NCBI RefSeq assembly: GCF_029167645.1
Contig: NZ_CP119147.1
Span: forward strand, 2,542,001 to 2,606,000
Length of the DNA: 64,000 nt
Reading direction: 5' to 3'
From: Streptomyces sp. AM 2-1-1
GTDB taxonomy: Bacteria; Actinomycetota; Actinomycetes; Streptomycetales; Streptomycetaceae
Position 1 is the first letter of the stretch, and each line of letters starts with the position of its first letter. Made by a program: the position numbers and the translations under genes. Shown piece after piece: positions 1 through 8,513 of the stretch. The notes beneath the pieces are model-generated. The model did no database searches. It worked only from the letters and a program-made list of their open reading frames with translations, and had not been told where the DNA came from.

Positions 1-966
1 CGCGTCTACCGCGACCACGGCATCCGGCGGATCTTCCTCGCCAACGAGGTGGTGGACCCCGTCGCGCTCGCCTGGATCTCCGGCGAGCTGGACGCGGACC
101 CGGAGTTCACCTGCGTCTGCTACGTCGACTCGGTGCGTGGCGTCGAGTTGATGGACGAGGCGCTGCGCGCGGCGGGGGCCCGTCGGGCGCTCGACGTGGT
201 GGTGGAGCTGGGTGCGGGCGAGGGCGCCCGCACCGGTCTCCGTACGGAGGCGGAGTGCGCGGTGGTCGCGGACGCGGTCGCCGCCGTGTCCACGCTGCGA
301 CTGGTCGGGGTCGCCGGCTACGAGGGCGAGGTGCCGGGGGCGACTCCCGAGCGGGTGGGCGCCTGGCTGCGCCGACTCGTCGCGCTGGCCGTGGAGTTCG
401 ACCGGGCGGGCCGGTTCGCTGGGCTCTCCGGGGGCGAGGAGATCCTGGTGAGCGCGGGCGGCAGCGCCTGGTTCGACGCGGTTGCGGAGGCGTTCGCACA
501 GATCCCTGAACTGAGCCTGCCGGTCTGCAGGTTGTTGCGATCGGGGGCGTACGTCTCGCACGACGACGGTCACTACCGCACGCTGACGCCCTTCAACCGG
601 GTGCCGGAGGAGGGTGAGTTGCGGGCCGCGTTTCGGCTGTGGACGCAGGTCGTCTCGCGTCCCGCCGAGGGCCAGGCGTTCGTCAACGCGGGCAAGCGGG
701 ACGCGGCGTACGACCTCCATCTCCCCGAGGCGCAGGTGGTCCGTTCGGCCCGGGACGGTGCGCTGCGGCCCGCGACCGGGATCACCGTCACCGGCCTCTC
801 CGACCAGCACGGCTGGCTGGCCACCGAGCCGGGGACCGCGCTGGAGGTCGGCGACTGGGTCGGCCTGGGGCTCTCGCACCCCTGCACATCCTTCGACAAG
901 TGGCAGCTCATCCCGGTCGTCCGGGAGGACGGCGCGGTGGTGGAGTACCTGCGCACCTTCTTCTGA
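1..966 (+). CDS. D-serine dehydratase/D-threonine aldolase-like amino-acid deaminase (5' end outside window)
   Basis: The frame is open from base 1, so the N-terminus lies to the left; 321 residues are visible. They show the rest of an alanine-racemase-type barrel followed by the C-terminal beta domain of the DSD1/D-threonine aldolase family. Near the end, a His in 'DQHGW' and the His-x-Cys of 'LSHPCTSFDKW' match the zinc ligands of DSD1-type D-serine dehydratases. The family is PLP-dependent and deaminates or cleaves D-hydroxy amino acids. The D-aminoacylase gene starts 51 bp downstream on the same strand, which suggests an operon that frees D-amino acids from N-acyl forms and then degrades them. 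The exact substrate cannot be read from the sequence. Confidence 0.85.
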   Translation, partial: RVYRDHGIRRIFLANEVVDPVALAWISGELDADPEFTCVCYVDSVRGVELMDEALRAAGARRALDVVVELGAGEGARTGLRTEAECAVVADAVAAVSTLRLVGVAGYEGEVPGATPERVGAWLRRLVALAVEFDRAGRFAGLSGGEEILVSAGGSAWFDAVAEAFAQIPELSLPVCRLLRSGAYVSHDDGHYRTLTPFNRVPEEGELRAAFRLWTQVVSRPAEGQAFVNAGKRDAAYDLHLPEAQVVRSARDGALRPATGITVTGLSDQHGWLATEPGTALEVGDWVGLGLSHPCTSFDKWQLIPVVREDGAVVEYLRTFF

Positions 967-1017
967 GCCGGCCCGCCCCCACCCGAACCGCACTCTCCCC
1001 AGGCCCCGGAGGCCCCC

Positions 1018-2634
1018 ATGGACCTCGTCATCCGTGACGCGCGCGTCGTCGACGGCAGTGGCGCCCCGTCCTACCGGGCGGACGTCGCCGTCGACGGCGG
1101 CCGGATCTCCGCGATCCACCCGGAGGGTGCCCCGGGACGGCGCCCGACGGCCCGCCGCACCCTGGAGGCGGACGGCCTCGCGCTCTCCCCCGGTTTCATC
1201 GACATGCACGCCCACAGCGACCTGGCGCTCCTCCGCGACCCCGACCACAGCGCCAAGGCGGCGCAGGGTGTCACCCTCGAAGTGCTGGGCCAGGACGGAC
1301 TCTCGTACGCCCCCGTCGACGACCGCACGCTGGCCGAGGTGCGGCGCACCATCGCCGGCTGGAACGGCGACGGCGGTGACCTCGACCTGGACTGGCGGAC
1401 GGTCGGCGAGTACCTCGACCGCCTCGACGGGAACTTCGGTGGCCGGGGCATCGCCGTCAACGCCGCCTACCTCGTCCCGCAGGGCACGGTCCGCATGTAC
1501 GCGGTGGGCTGGGAGGACCGTCCCGCCACCGGAGCCGAGCTGGACCGGATGCGCCTGCTGGTCGCGCAGGGCATGCGGGAGGGCGCGGTGGGCATGTCGT
1601 CGGGCCTGACGTACACCCCGGGGATGTACGCGGACGACGCCGAACTCACCGAGCTCTGCCGGGTGGTGGCCGAGCACGGCGGCTACTACTGCCCGCACCA
1701 CCGCTCGTACGGAGCCGGTGCGCTGGAGGCGTACGGGGAGATGGTGCGGCTGACCCGGAAGGCGGGGTGCGCGCTCCATCTCGCCCACGCCACCATGAAC
1801 TTCGGCGTGAACGAGGGCCGCGCCCCGGAGCTGCTCGACCTGCTCGACCGGGCGCTGGACGAGGGCGCCGACATCTCCCTGGACTCGTACCCGTACACCC
1901 CCGGCTGCACCACCCTGGTGGCGATGGTGCCGAGCTGGGCGGGCGAGGGCGGCCCGGCGGCGGTCCTGGCGCGGCTCGCGGACCCCGGCGCCGCCGGGCG
2001 GATACGCCACGACCTGGAGGTCACCGGCTCGGACGGCTGCCACGGGGTGCCGATCGACTGGGACACCATCGAGATATCCGGGGTCACCGTGGGGGCGCTG
2101 GCCGGGTACGTGGGCCATACGGTCGCCGCCTCGGCGCGGGAGCGGGGCGAGGAGCCGTGGACGGTCGCGCGGCGGCTGCTCACCGAGGACCGTCTCGGCA
2201 CCACGATCCTCCAGCACGTGGGGCACGAGGAGAACGTCCGGCGGATCATGCGCCACCGCTCGCACACCGGCGGCAGCGACGGCATCCTGCGGGGCGACAA
2301 GCCGCACCCGCGCGCCTACGGCACCTTCCCGCACTACCTCGGCCGGTACGCCCGGGAGTTGGGGGTCCTCCCGCTGGAGGAGTGCGTGGCCCACCTCACC
2401 TCCCGCCCGGCCGCCCGGCTGCGGCTGACCGACCGGGGGCTGGTCCGCGCCGGGTACCGGGCCGATCTCGTCCTCTTCGACCCGGCGACGGTGGCGGCGG
2501 GGGCGACCTTCGAGGCGCCCCGCACCCTGCCGGTGGGCATCCCGCACGTGCTGATCGACGGCCGGTTCGTCATCGAGGACGGCCGCAGGACCCAGGTGCT
2601 GGCGGGCCGTTCGGTCCGCTCGACCGCGCGCTGA
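1018..2634 (+). CDS. N-acyl-D-amino-acid deacylase (D-aminoacylase), amidohydrolase family
   Basis: The protein has 538 residues, typical of D-aminoacylases and dihydroorotase-like amidohydrolases (COG3653). The N-terminal metal motif 'GFIDMHAHSD' has His at about 64 and 66. A central 'HLAHA' and a C-terminal 'SRPAARLRL...GYRADLVLFDP' segment are typical of the fold. It should hydrolyse N-acyl-D-amino acids in the cytoplasm. GGAGG lies 5 bp before the ATG, and the gene follows the D-amino-acid deaminase by 51 bp. Specificity (neutral, D-Glu or D-Asp) is not decided. The usual metal-site Cys after 'GVT' is not obvious here ('EVLGQDG'), so the metal centre may differ from the Alcaligenes enzyme. 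Confidence 0.88.
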   Translation: MDLVIRDARVVDGSGAPSYRADVAVDGGRISAIHPEGAPGRRPTARRTLEADGLALSPGFIDMHAHSDLALLRDPDHSAKAAQGVTLEVLGQDGLSYAPVDDRTLAEVRRTIAGWNGDGGDLDLDWRTVGEYLDRLDGNFGGRGIAVNAAYLVPQGTVRMYAVGWEDRPATGAELDRMRLLVAQGMREGAVGMSSGLTYTPGMYADDAELTELCRVVAEHGGYYCPHHRSYGAGALEAYGEMVRLTRKAGCALHLAHATMNFGVNEGRAPELLDLLDRALDEGADISLDSYPYTPGCTTLVAMVPSWAGEGGPAAVLARLADPGAAGRIRHDLEVTGSDGCHGVPIDWDTIEISGVTVGALAGYVGHTVAASARERGEEPWTVARRLLTEDRLGTTILQHVGHEENVRRIMRHRSHTGGSDGILRGDKPHPRAYGTFPHYLGRYARELGVLPLEECVAHLTSRPAARLRLTDRGLVRAGYRADLVLFDPATVAAGATFEAPRTLPVGIPHVLIDGRFVIEDGRRTQVLAGRSVRSTAR

Positions 2635-2660
2635 CCCGGGCGCCCGAAGGCCCCCGGGTC
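2633..2660. terminator. Hairpin between convergent D-aminoacylase and protease genes
   Basis: Inverted arms GACCCGGG and CCCGGGTC are separated by 12 bases and start on the D-aminoacylase stop codon. The position between two converging genes fits a bidirectional terminator. There is no U-tract, as is common in Streptomyces. Confidence 0.5.
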
Positions 2661-2682
2661 GGCTCCGTCCGTGCCGCGGGCG

Positions 2683-3609
2683 TTACGGCTTGGGCAGGGC
2701 GCAGCCGCTGCGGTTCAGGTCGATCACGCTGCCGGGACCGACGCAGGGCACGATGCCGTACGTCTGCTGGGCGTAGTTGATGCCCTTGCGCACGGTGACC
2801 GTGCCGTTGGCGTCGACCTCGCACGGGTTGTTGTCCGTGCACCGCTGCCCGTCCTCGTTACCGGTGTTGTTGACGGCGATCACCTTGCCGGTCGCGTTGT
2901 CGATCACCGGGGAGCCGGACGTGCCGCCGATGGTCTGGCAGGCGGAGGTGTAGCGGACCGAGTCCTTCCAGGTCCACGCGCCCTCCTTGAGGCGGTAGAC
3001 GAAGCCGTCGACGGCGCAGGTGTAGGTCCGCTTCCAGTACCCCGACGCGACGGTGATCGCGGTGCCCGCCACCGGGTGGGTGGCGGAGAGCTCCAGGGCC
3101 TTGATGCCGTAGCTGCTCTCTATCTGGGCGTAGGTGCGGGTGAGTTGGTAGAGCGAGATGTCGGTGTCGGTCATCGTGCCGTACGCGATCTTGCTGGCGC
3201 GCAGGGTGCCGACGCCGGTCCCGGCCGCGTTGAGCAGGGTGAAGGAACGGGTGGAGGCGCGGTTCACCAGCACCTGTCCGGCGGCCGGGAAGCCCGTCTC
3301 CAGGCAGTGGCCGTTGGAGAGGACCAGCGCGGGGTCGGTGGGCAGCGCGGTGGGGGTACGGACGACGGAGCCGGAGCAGTTGCTCAGCGCCACGGTGCCG
3401 GCGAAGCCGACCGCCCGCACTCCGGCGGGGGCGGGAGCGGGAGCGGGAGCGACGGACCGTCCGGCGGACGCCGCGGACTTGCCGGCCGACGCCGGAGCAG
3501 CCGTGGACGAGGCGGTGTGCGCCCCGGAGCCGGAGGCGGCTACGGCGGGCACCGTACCGGCTCCGAGGAGCAGGGCGCTCAGAAGCGCGGCGACGAGAGG
3601 CTTTCTCAT
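2683..3609 (-). CDS. Secreted trypsin-like serine protease (S1 family)
   Basis: The protein has 308 residues. Met-Arg-Lys followed by a hydrophobic stretch and an Ala-x-Ala site is a Sec signal peptide. The catalytic triad is visible: His in 'LSNGHCLETG', Asp in 'DTDISLYQL' and Ser in 'GGTSGSPVID'. Several Cys could form disulfides (for example 'NGHC' and 'YTCAVDG'). The ATG at 3609 was chosen because GGAGGGG lies 6-8 bp upstream and the signal peptide starts there; the frame extends further upstream but codes only low-complexity sequence. It is an extracellular endopeptidase with unknown target. The residues between signal peptide and catalytic domain may be a propeptide. Confidence 0.9.
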   Translation of the reverse strand: MRKPLVAALLSALLLGAGTVPAVAASGSGAHTASSTAAPASAGKSAASAGRSVAPAPAPAPAGVRAVGFAGTVALSNCSGSVVRTPTALPTDPALVLSNGHCLETGFPAAGQVLVNRASTRSFTLLNAAGTGVGTLRASKIAYGTMTDTDISLYQLTRTYAQIESSYGIKALELSATHPVAGTAITVASGYWKRTYTCAVDGFVYRLKEGAWTWKDSVRYTSACQTIGGTSGSPVIDNATGKVIAVNNTGNEDGQRCTDNNPCEVDANGTVTVRKGINYAQQTYGIVPCVGPGSVIDLNRSGCALPKP

Positions 3610-3940
3610 GGGGGGTCCCCTCCGATGACCTGGTGCGCGGGCGCACCGGGGTCGGTGGGCACGCACACGCGTGGCCGGAGATCTTCCGGCCTTGGCATGA
3701 GCATGCTCACGTACGGGGTCGAGCCCCCACAAGGGGCGAAAACCAGCCGCGCGCGGGGAGCGGCGCGGGGCCGGCACCGGCTGCGGGCCGACGGCTGCGG
3801 CCGGGCCCCGGGCGAGCGTGGCCCACTCGGGGCCCGGCCGTGGGCGAGCATGGCCCACCCGGGAGCCCGCGAACCCCCGGGGCGGCCCTCGGCGCAGCCG
3901 TGGGGGAGGCCGCCGCCCGAGGCCGCTCGGCCCGGCCGTT
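3610..3940. other. Intergenic region upstream of the protease
   Basis: I find no gene here. It holds the protease promoter region with a perfect 12-bp palindrome TGAGCATGCTCA (3698-3709) about 90 bp upstream of the start. Two near-identical 22-bp copies beginning GGGCGAGC lie at 3810-3831 and 3842-3863 with 20 of 22 bases the same. The rest is GC-rich sequence. Confidence 0.6.
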
Positions 3941-4267
3941 TCAGGCCTCGGCCGCCGCCGCCTCCCGGGCGTAGGTGACGGCCTGGAGGAGCGAGAGGGC
4001 CGGCTCGGCCCGGCGCAGCACCCCGATCGCCTCGGTGGAGTCGGCCGCTCCCTCGTACCCGACCGCCGTGAGCCGCTCACGGACCCACCGGGCCCGGAGC
4101 TCGTGCTCGGGCCGGTCGGCGTAGCGACCGACGAGAGCGAGGGCCCGCTCCAGGCCCGGCCGGTCGGCCGCCGGTGCCGCCGCCAGTTCCGCGCGCAGTG
4201 CGTCGCCGATGGCGGGGGCGTCCCGCAGGACGAGGACGGCGAGGTGTTTCTCGCTGAAGAGGCTCAT
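3941..4267 (-). CDS. Conserved hypothetical protein, 108 aa
   Basis: The start is the ATG at 4267, preceded by GGGGAGAAG at a good spacing. The protein begins 'MSLFSEKHLAVLVLRDAPAIG' and is Ala/Leu/Glu-rich, probably all-helical, soluble, with no signal peptide or membrane segment. I do not recognise a domain. It is divergent from alaA (start 4584), and the roughly 315-bp gap between them is shared regulatory space. The earlier in-frame region up to 4603 has poor Streptomyces coding character and was left out. Confidence 0.7.
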   Translation of the reverse strand: MSLFSEKHLAVLVLRDAPAIGDALRAELAAAPAADRPGLERALALVGRYADRPEHELRARWVRERLTAVGYEGAADSTEAIGVLRRAEPALSLLQAVTYAREAAAAEA

Positions 4268-4583
4268 GTCCGTACTCTTCTCCCCGGCCGACGCTCGCGG
4301 GCGGGAATTGAGCGACTTCTGAGGTACCCCGGAACGTGCGGGGAGGCACCCCGACTGACCGTATGCGCGTTCGGCGGACGGGCCTCGCGTGGCACATCTC
4401 ACCCGCTGCGTCGGTGTATGCCCGTATTCCAAGCCGCACCAGGGGGCCGACCAGAGGTTCCCACGGCTCACCCGCCCGGCGGCATGGCGATGGAAGCCGC
4501 ACCCGCCGGTCGGCGCAGCCCGGAGGAGACCGTCGGGCGGGAACTCCGGGCACGCCGGGAAACACGGCCGTAAGCTCGCGGAC

Positions 4584-5795
4584 ATGCAGGTCATCCAGTC
4601 CACGAAGCTCGCGAACGTCTGCTACGAGATCAGAGGCCCCGTGCTGGAGGAGGCGATGCGGCTGGAAACGGCCGGTCACCGCATCCTCAAGCTCAACACG
4701 GGCAACCCGGCGGCGTTCGGTTTCGAGTGCCCGCCCGAGATCCTCGAAGACATCCTGCGCAACCTCGCCGGGGCGCACGGGTACGGCGACGCGAAGGGCC
4801 TGCTGTCCGCGCGCCGGGGCGTGATGCAGCACTACCAGACCAAGGGCATCCCCCTGGAGGTCGAGGACGTCTACCTCGGCAACGGCGTCTCCGAGCTGAT
4901 CCAGATGTCGATGCAGGCGCTGCTCGACGACGGCGACGAGGTCCTCGTACCGGCCCCCGACTACCCGCTCTGGACCGCTTCGGTCTCGCTGGCGGGAGGG
5001 ACGGCGGTGCACTACCGCTGCGACGAGCAGGCCGACTGGATGCCGGACCTCGCCGACATCGAGCGGAAGATCACGGACCGCACCAAGGCCATCGTGATCA
5101 TCAACCCGAACAACCCGACGGGCGCCGTCTACGACGACGAGATGCTGCGCGGACTGACGGAGATCGCACGGCGCCACAGCCTGGTGGTCTGTTCGGACGA
5201 GATCTACGACCGCATCCTCTACGACGGCGCCACCCACACGCCGACCGCCGCGATCGCCCCCGACCTGCTGGTCCTGACCTTCAACGGCCTGTCCAAGAAC
5301 TACCGGGTGGCCGGATACCGCTCCGGGTGGCTGGCGGTCTGCGGGCCGAAGGAGCACGCCTCCTCGTACATCGAAGGGCTCACCGTCCTCGCCAACATGC
5401 GGCTCTGCGCCAACATGCCCGCGCAGCACGCGGTGGCGGCGGCGCTCGGCGGCCGGCAGTCGATCGACGATCTGGTGCTGCCGGGCGGCCGGATCCTGGA
5501 GCAGCGCGACGTGGCGTACGACCTGCTGACGCAGATCCCCGGGGTGAGCTGCGTGAAGCCGAAGGGCGCCCTCTATCTCTTCCCCCGGCTCGATCCGAAG
5601 GTCTACAAGATCAAGGACGATCGGCAGATGGTGCTGGACCTCCTGCGGGCCGAGAAGATCATGGTGGTGCAGGGCACCGGGTTCAACTGGCCGGACCCCG
5701 ACCACTTCCGGGTGGTCACGCTGCCCCCGGTGGAGGAGCTGCGCGACGCCGTGACCCGGATCGCGCACTTCCTGGACGGCTACAGCCAGCCGTGA
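4584..5795 (+). CDS. alaA: Alanine aminotransferase AlaA-type, PLP-dependent (class I/II)
   Basis: The 403-residue protein matches the remembered E. coli AlaA (YfbQ) sequence almost end to end: 'NVCYEIRGPVLEEA', 'KLNTGNPAAFGF', 'VIINPNNPTGAVY', 'MRLCANMPAQHA'. The PLP lysine is Lys238 in 'FNGLSKNYRVAGYRSGW'. It catalyses pyruvate/glutamate to alanine/2-oxoglutarate exchange in the cytoplasm. The start was set at 4584 because TAAGCT, a TANNNT -10 box, lies 7 bp before the ATG and there is no Shine-Dalgarno, which points to a leaderless mRNA. The frame is open further upstream but without homology. Confidence 0.95.
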   Translation: MQVIQSTKLANVCYEIRGPVLEEAMRLETAGHRILKLNTGNPAAFGFECPPEILEDILRNLAGAHGYGDAKGLLSARRGVMQHYQTKGIPLEVEDVYLGNGVSELIQMSMQALLDDGDEVLVPAPDYPLWTASVSLAGGTAVHYRCDEQADWMPDLADIERKITDRTKAIVIINPNNPTGAVYDDEMLRGLTEIARRHSLVVCSDEIYDRILYDGATHTPTAAIAPDLLVLTFNGLSKNYRVAGYRSGWLAVCGPKEHASSYIEGLTVLANMRLCANMPAQHAVAAALGGRQSIDDLVLPGGRILEQRDVAYDLLTQIPGVSCVKPKGALYLFPRLDPKVYKIKDDRQMVLDLLRAEKIMVVQGTGFNWPDPDHFRVVTLPPVEELRDAVTRIAHFLDGYSQP

Positions 5796-5800
5796 GCGGA

Positions 5801-5829
5801 GCCCGCCGGCGGACGCGTCCCCGGCGGGT
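5801..5829 (+). terminator. Hairpin after alaA
   Basis: CCCGCCGG (5802-5809) pairs with CCGGCGGG (5821-5828). A self-complementary GGACGCGTCC sits in the loop, extending the stem possibilities. It starts six bases after the alaA stop codon. Confidence 0.5.
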
Positions 5830-5884
5830 GCGCCCCCCATGGCGCCCTCACGCCCAGCTTCAGCCACGCCGGCCGCAACCGCGC

Positions 5885-5972
5885 TCGTCGCATCAGGCGG
5901 TCGTCGCATGAGGCGGTCGTCGTGTCAGACGGTCGTCATGTCAGGCGGTCGGGACGTCAGACGGTCGGGACC
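5885..5972. repeat. 16-bp tandem repeat, five and a half copies
   Basis: Consecutive units begin at 5885, 5901, 5917, 5933 and 5949, with a partial sixth at 5965. The consensus is TCGTCGTGTCAGGCGG, and the copies drift progressively towards TCGGGACGTCAGACGG. The array lies between the convergent alaA and the 131-aa gene and runs into the last codons and stop of the latter, so the end of that protein is encoded by the repeat. Confidence 0.85.
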
Positions 5973-6352
5973 AGGTGTTGCGCTGCGGCGTCCGCCAGCG
6001 CGGCGGCGTGCGCGTCCATCCGCTCCGCCGCGAGGATCGCCACGGCGGTGTCGGCGCGCGACGCCGCCACCACGAGCACCCGGCCCGCGAGGGCGTGGGC
6101 GCGGCGGTGCAGGGCGTCGGCCGGGGCGTCGATCAGCCCGGCATGACGGGCCGGGGGCGCGCCTCGCAGCCGTGACACCTGCTCGGCGATGCGCTCAGCT
6201 GCGGCGTCGAGCCCGAGTTCGTCGGTGACGGAGAGGAGCGCGGCGAGGTGACCGGCGAGCTGGATGTCCAGCTCCTCCTCGCGGCTGCGGTGCGGGAAGC
6301 CGGCGGTGTCGGTCGGCGTGTGGACCGACGGGGTGCGGATCGGCTCGTACAT
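5957..6352 (-). CDS. Conserved hypothetical protein, 131 aa
   Basis: The ATG at 6352 has TGGAGG 7 bp upstream. The product starts 'MYEPIRTPSVHTPTD' and continues as an amphipathic, alanine-rich helical protein with His and Arg in the helices ('ALHRRAHALAGRVLVV', 'AAERMDAHAAALADAA'). No signal peptide, membrane segment or known domain is visible. Upstream is an unusually AT-rich promoter (6383-6410) with an imperfect inverted repeat, suggesting dedicated control. The last codons fall in a 16-bp tandem repeat, so the C-terminus is likely to vary between strains. Function unknown. Confidence 0.75.
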   Translation of the reverse strand: MYEPIRTPSVHTPTDTAGFPHRSREEELDIQLAGHLAALLSVTDELGLDAAAERIAEQVSRLRGAPPARHAGLIDAPADALHRRAHALAGRVLVVAASRADTAVAILAAERMDAHAAALADAAAQHLVPTV

Positions 6353-6384
6353 GGGTGGCCTCCAGGTTCTGCGAGAAGACCATC

Positions 6385-6404
6385 TTATCTTGGAATCAGT
6401 CTAA
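6385..6404 (-). promoter_or_regulatory. Imperfect inverted repeat over the promoter of the 131-aa gene
   Basis: TTATCTTGG and TCAGTCTAA face each other across two bases in an AT-rich island. On the minus strand a TAAGAT -10 candidate (6383-6388) overlaps it. TATCTTG half-sites resemble those bound by MarR-family regulators, but the second half matches poorly, so the assignment is tentative. Confidence 0.35.
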
Positions 6405-6552
6405 AGTTGTGCGGGATCCTGGAGAGGTTGCCGGGTCCGCCCCGACGAGGGCGGACCCGGGCGGAGGGCACCCGGCCGGTTCGCCGCGCACCCTCCCCCG
6501 TCACGCGTCCCCCGTCCCCCGTCCCCGTGTTCCGGGCAGCAGGACCTGCGGC

Positions 6553-8292
6553 TCAGACCGGCTTGCGCACGCGGATCGTGGCGGTGGCGGTACTGGCACC
6601 GTGGACGTCGTCGCCCGCGTAGCCGACCTCGTACACCACCTCTCCGTTGGTGCCGGGGACGTCGTCGACCGTGAAGGTGCCGTCCGCCGCGACGGACGCC
6701 GAGGTGAGGGCGTTGGTACCCCTCTTGTCGGTGCGCACCACGGAGAGCGTGAGGGAGGCGGGCAGGGCGCGCCCCTGCGCGGTGAGGGTCCCGGTGATCC
6801 GGAGGCCCACCCCCTTGGTGCCCTCCGCCGGAGCGCTCAGCGCGATCGAGGTCGGCGCTTTCGCCACCTCGGTCCGCAGGGAGACGTTCTCCGTGGGGCG
6901 GTGGGTCAGGTCGCCGGTGAACGAGACGGTGTAGGTGGCCGTGCCGACGACGGACGGCACGTCCAGCACGGTGAAGGTCCCGTCGGTGTCCACTTCGGCC
7001 GCGGCCAGCGTGCGGTCGCCGCCCGCGTCGTGGCGTACCGCCGTCACCTTGACGGGCCGGGCGGGCGCGGGCCCGTCGATCTCCAGCCGGCCCCGGATGC
7101 CGAGGGGCTCGCCGACGACGGGCTGCGCCGCGCTCGTGGAGAGCGCACCGGCGAAGCGGGTGTCGTACTGGGCGGCGGGCGGCTGGATGACGTGCAGCCA
7201 GTACTCCGCCCCGCTGCCGCCGTTGGTGACGGCGAAGAGGCGGGAGCCGTCCTCGGACCAGGCGAGACCGCGCGGGACGACCTTGTTCCCGTCGAGTTCG
7301 CCTTCGAAGGCGAACTCCAGCGGGGGCGTGGCGTCCGCGGGGTCGGCGGCCTGGACCACCAGGTCGGCGGTGGGACCGGTGGCGGCGGCTCCCCGCGCCA
7401 CGTACTTCCCGTCGCGGCTGAAGGCCACCGCGCTGGCCACGGCGCCCGTGGGCAGCGGCTGGTAGCCGGTGGCCGCGTCCGCGAGGTCGTCCGCGCGCAG
7501 CAGCCGGGTGCCGGTACGGGCGTCCGCCACCGCGATCAGGCTGCCGTCGGCCGACTGGGCCACGTCCCTCACGTCGAGTCCGCCCTGGCCGGTGCTGTCG
7601 GCGAACCGGCGTTCGGCGTTGCGGACCAGGGTGGCGCCGCTCGCGTCGAAGACGGTGAGGAAGGGGTCGGTCACGGTGGTCGAGCGGGGCTGGGCCATGA
7701 TCAGCCGGTCCGGGGTCTGCGGGGCACCGAAGAGCCGCAGTCTGCCGGGGGCGTTCCAGCCGGTGGTGACGGCGCGCCCGTCCGAGGTCCCGTAGAGGTG
7801 GTAGGGGCGGTTGTCGCAGTCGCTGGTGGTCGTCGCCTCGGTGTACCAGACCCGCCCGCCCGCGAAGGCGGCGTCCCTCGGGCAGTACACGTCGTACCCC
7901 CCGTAGATCCGGCCGGTCCGCGCGTAGGTGGCGGTGTCGAAGGAGATGAGGCCCGAGGTCTGGCCGACCTCCAGCGTCGAGCCGTCCGAGCTGAGCGCCA
8001 GCGTGGACGGCACGTTGTCCGTCGCCAGGGTGGTGACCTTCTCCCCCGCGAAGTCGTACACCTGGACCGCCCCCGTACCGGCGGTCCTGCGGTCGTCGCT
8101 GAGGTAGACGCGCTGGTGCGCCGAGTCGACGACCAGCGCCCCGAACGAGGTGATCGGCAACTTCGCCACCAACGCCCCCGCCGTGTCGGCCGCTTGGGCG
8201 GCGGGTGCGGCCGCCACGGCGAGCCCGGCGGTGCCGAGCGAGAGTGCGGTGACCGTGGCGGCGACCCGCAGACGGAGCCATGAGTTCTTCAA
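6553..8292 (-). CDS. Secreted beta-propeller protein with C-terminal Ig-like repeats
   Basis: The protein has 579 residues. The start is TTG at 8292, preceded by GGGGGAAG at 5 bp; it gives a clean Sec signal ('MKNSWLRLRVAATVTALSLG' then an Ala-rich region ending AQA-A). Residues about 40-370 hold YVTN/WD-like blade sequences ('GALVVDSAHQRVYLSDD', 'ADGSLIAVADARTGT', 'AFSRDGKYVA', 'AWSEDGSRLFAV'). Residues about 390-579 hold two bacterial Ig-like domains ('VVGTATYTVSFTGD', 'GEVVYEVGYAGDD'). No cell-wall anchor or enzyme motif is seen. It is probably an extracellular binding or adhesion-type protein; the ligand is unknown. Confidence 0.85.
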   Translation of the reverse strand: MKNSWLRLRVAATVTALSLGTAGLAVAAAPAAQAADTAGALVAKLPITSFGALVVDSAHQRVYLSDDRRTAGTGAVQVYDFAGEKVTTLATDNVPSTLALSSDGSTLEVGQTSGLISFDTATYARTGRIYGGYDVYCPRDAAFAGGRVWYTEATTTSDCDNRPYHLYGTSDGRAVTTGWNAPGRLRLFGAPQTPDRLIMAQPRSTTVTDPFLTVFDASGATLVRNAERRFADSTGQGGLDVRDVAQSADGSLIAVADARTGTRLLRADDLADAATGYQPLPTGAVASAVAFSRDGKYVARGAAATGPTADLVVQAADPADATPPLEFAFEGELDGNKVVPRGLAWSEDGSRLFAVTNGGSGAEYWLHVIQPPAAQYDTRFAGALSTSAAQPVVGEPLGIRGRLEIDGPAPARPVKVTAVRHDAGGDRTLAAAEVDTDGTFTVLDVPSVVGTATYTVSFTGDLTHRPTENVSLRTEVAKAPTSIALSAPAEGTKGVGLRITGTLTAQGRALPASLTLSVVRTDKRGTNALTSASVAADGTFTVDDVPGTNGEVVYEVGYAGDDVHGASTATATIRVRKPV

Positions 8293-8438
8293 CGTACTTC
8301 CCCCACAAGCGTGTTGATCCCCCGGGTGGCTCCCGGAGGCGTGCAGGAGGAGCGTAACCCCCGTGAACGGCTAAGGCGCAAGGGTTGACTGAAAACCGGC
8401 GTGTCACGCTAATGCGGCCGGCGGGCCCGAAAACGACG

Positions 8439-8495
8439 GCGGCCCCCGGAACCGCTCGGGGACGCTGTCGCGTCCCGCTCGGGTTCCGGGGGCCG
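8439..8495 (-). terminator. Rho-independent-like terminator of pckG
   Basis: A long imperfect stem is formed by CGGCCCCCGGAACC and GGTTCCGGGGGCCG with further pairing inside. On the minus strand it is followed by GTCGTTTTCGG, a short U-run rare in this genome. It sits 19 bp beyond the pckG stop codon. Confidence 0.75.
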
Positions 8496-8513
8496 TCCGG
8501 CGAGGGTGGGTCG

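Noticed and set aside
2671..3978. Long plus-strand open frame antisense to the protease (435 aa), and similar long antisense frames across many genes
   Set aside because: No ribosome site and composition that follows from the codon bias of the opposite strand; the minus-strand protease has clear motifs. Such shadows are universal in high-GC DNA.
5885..5972. Possible CRISPR array
   Set aside because: The units are contiguous 16-mers without spacers, and no cas gene is nearby.
6385..6404. Fur/PerR box
   Set aside because: The AT-rich element lacks the 7-1-7 or 19-bp symmetry expected; only a weak inverted repeat is present.
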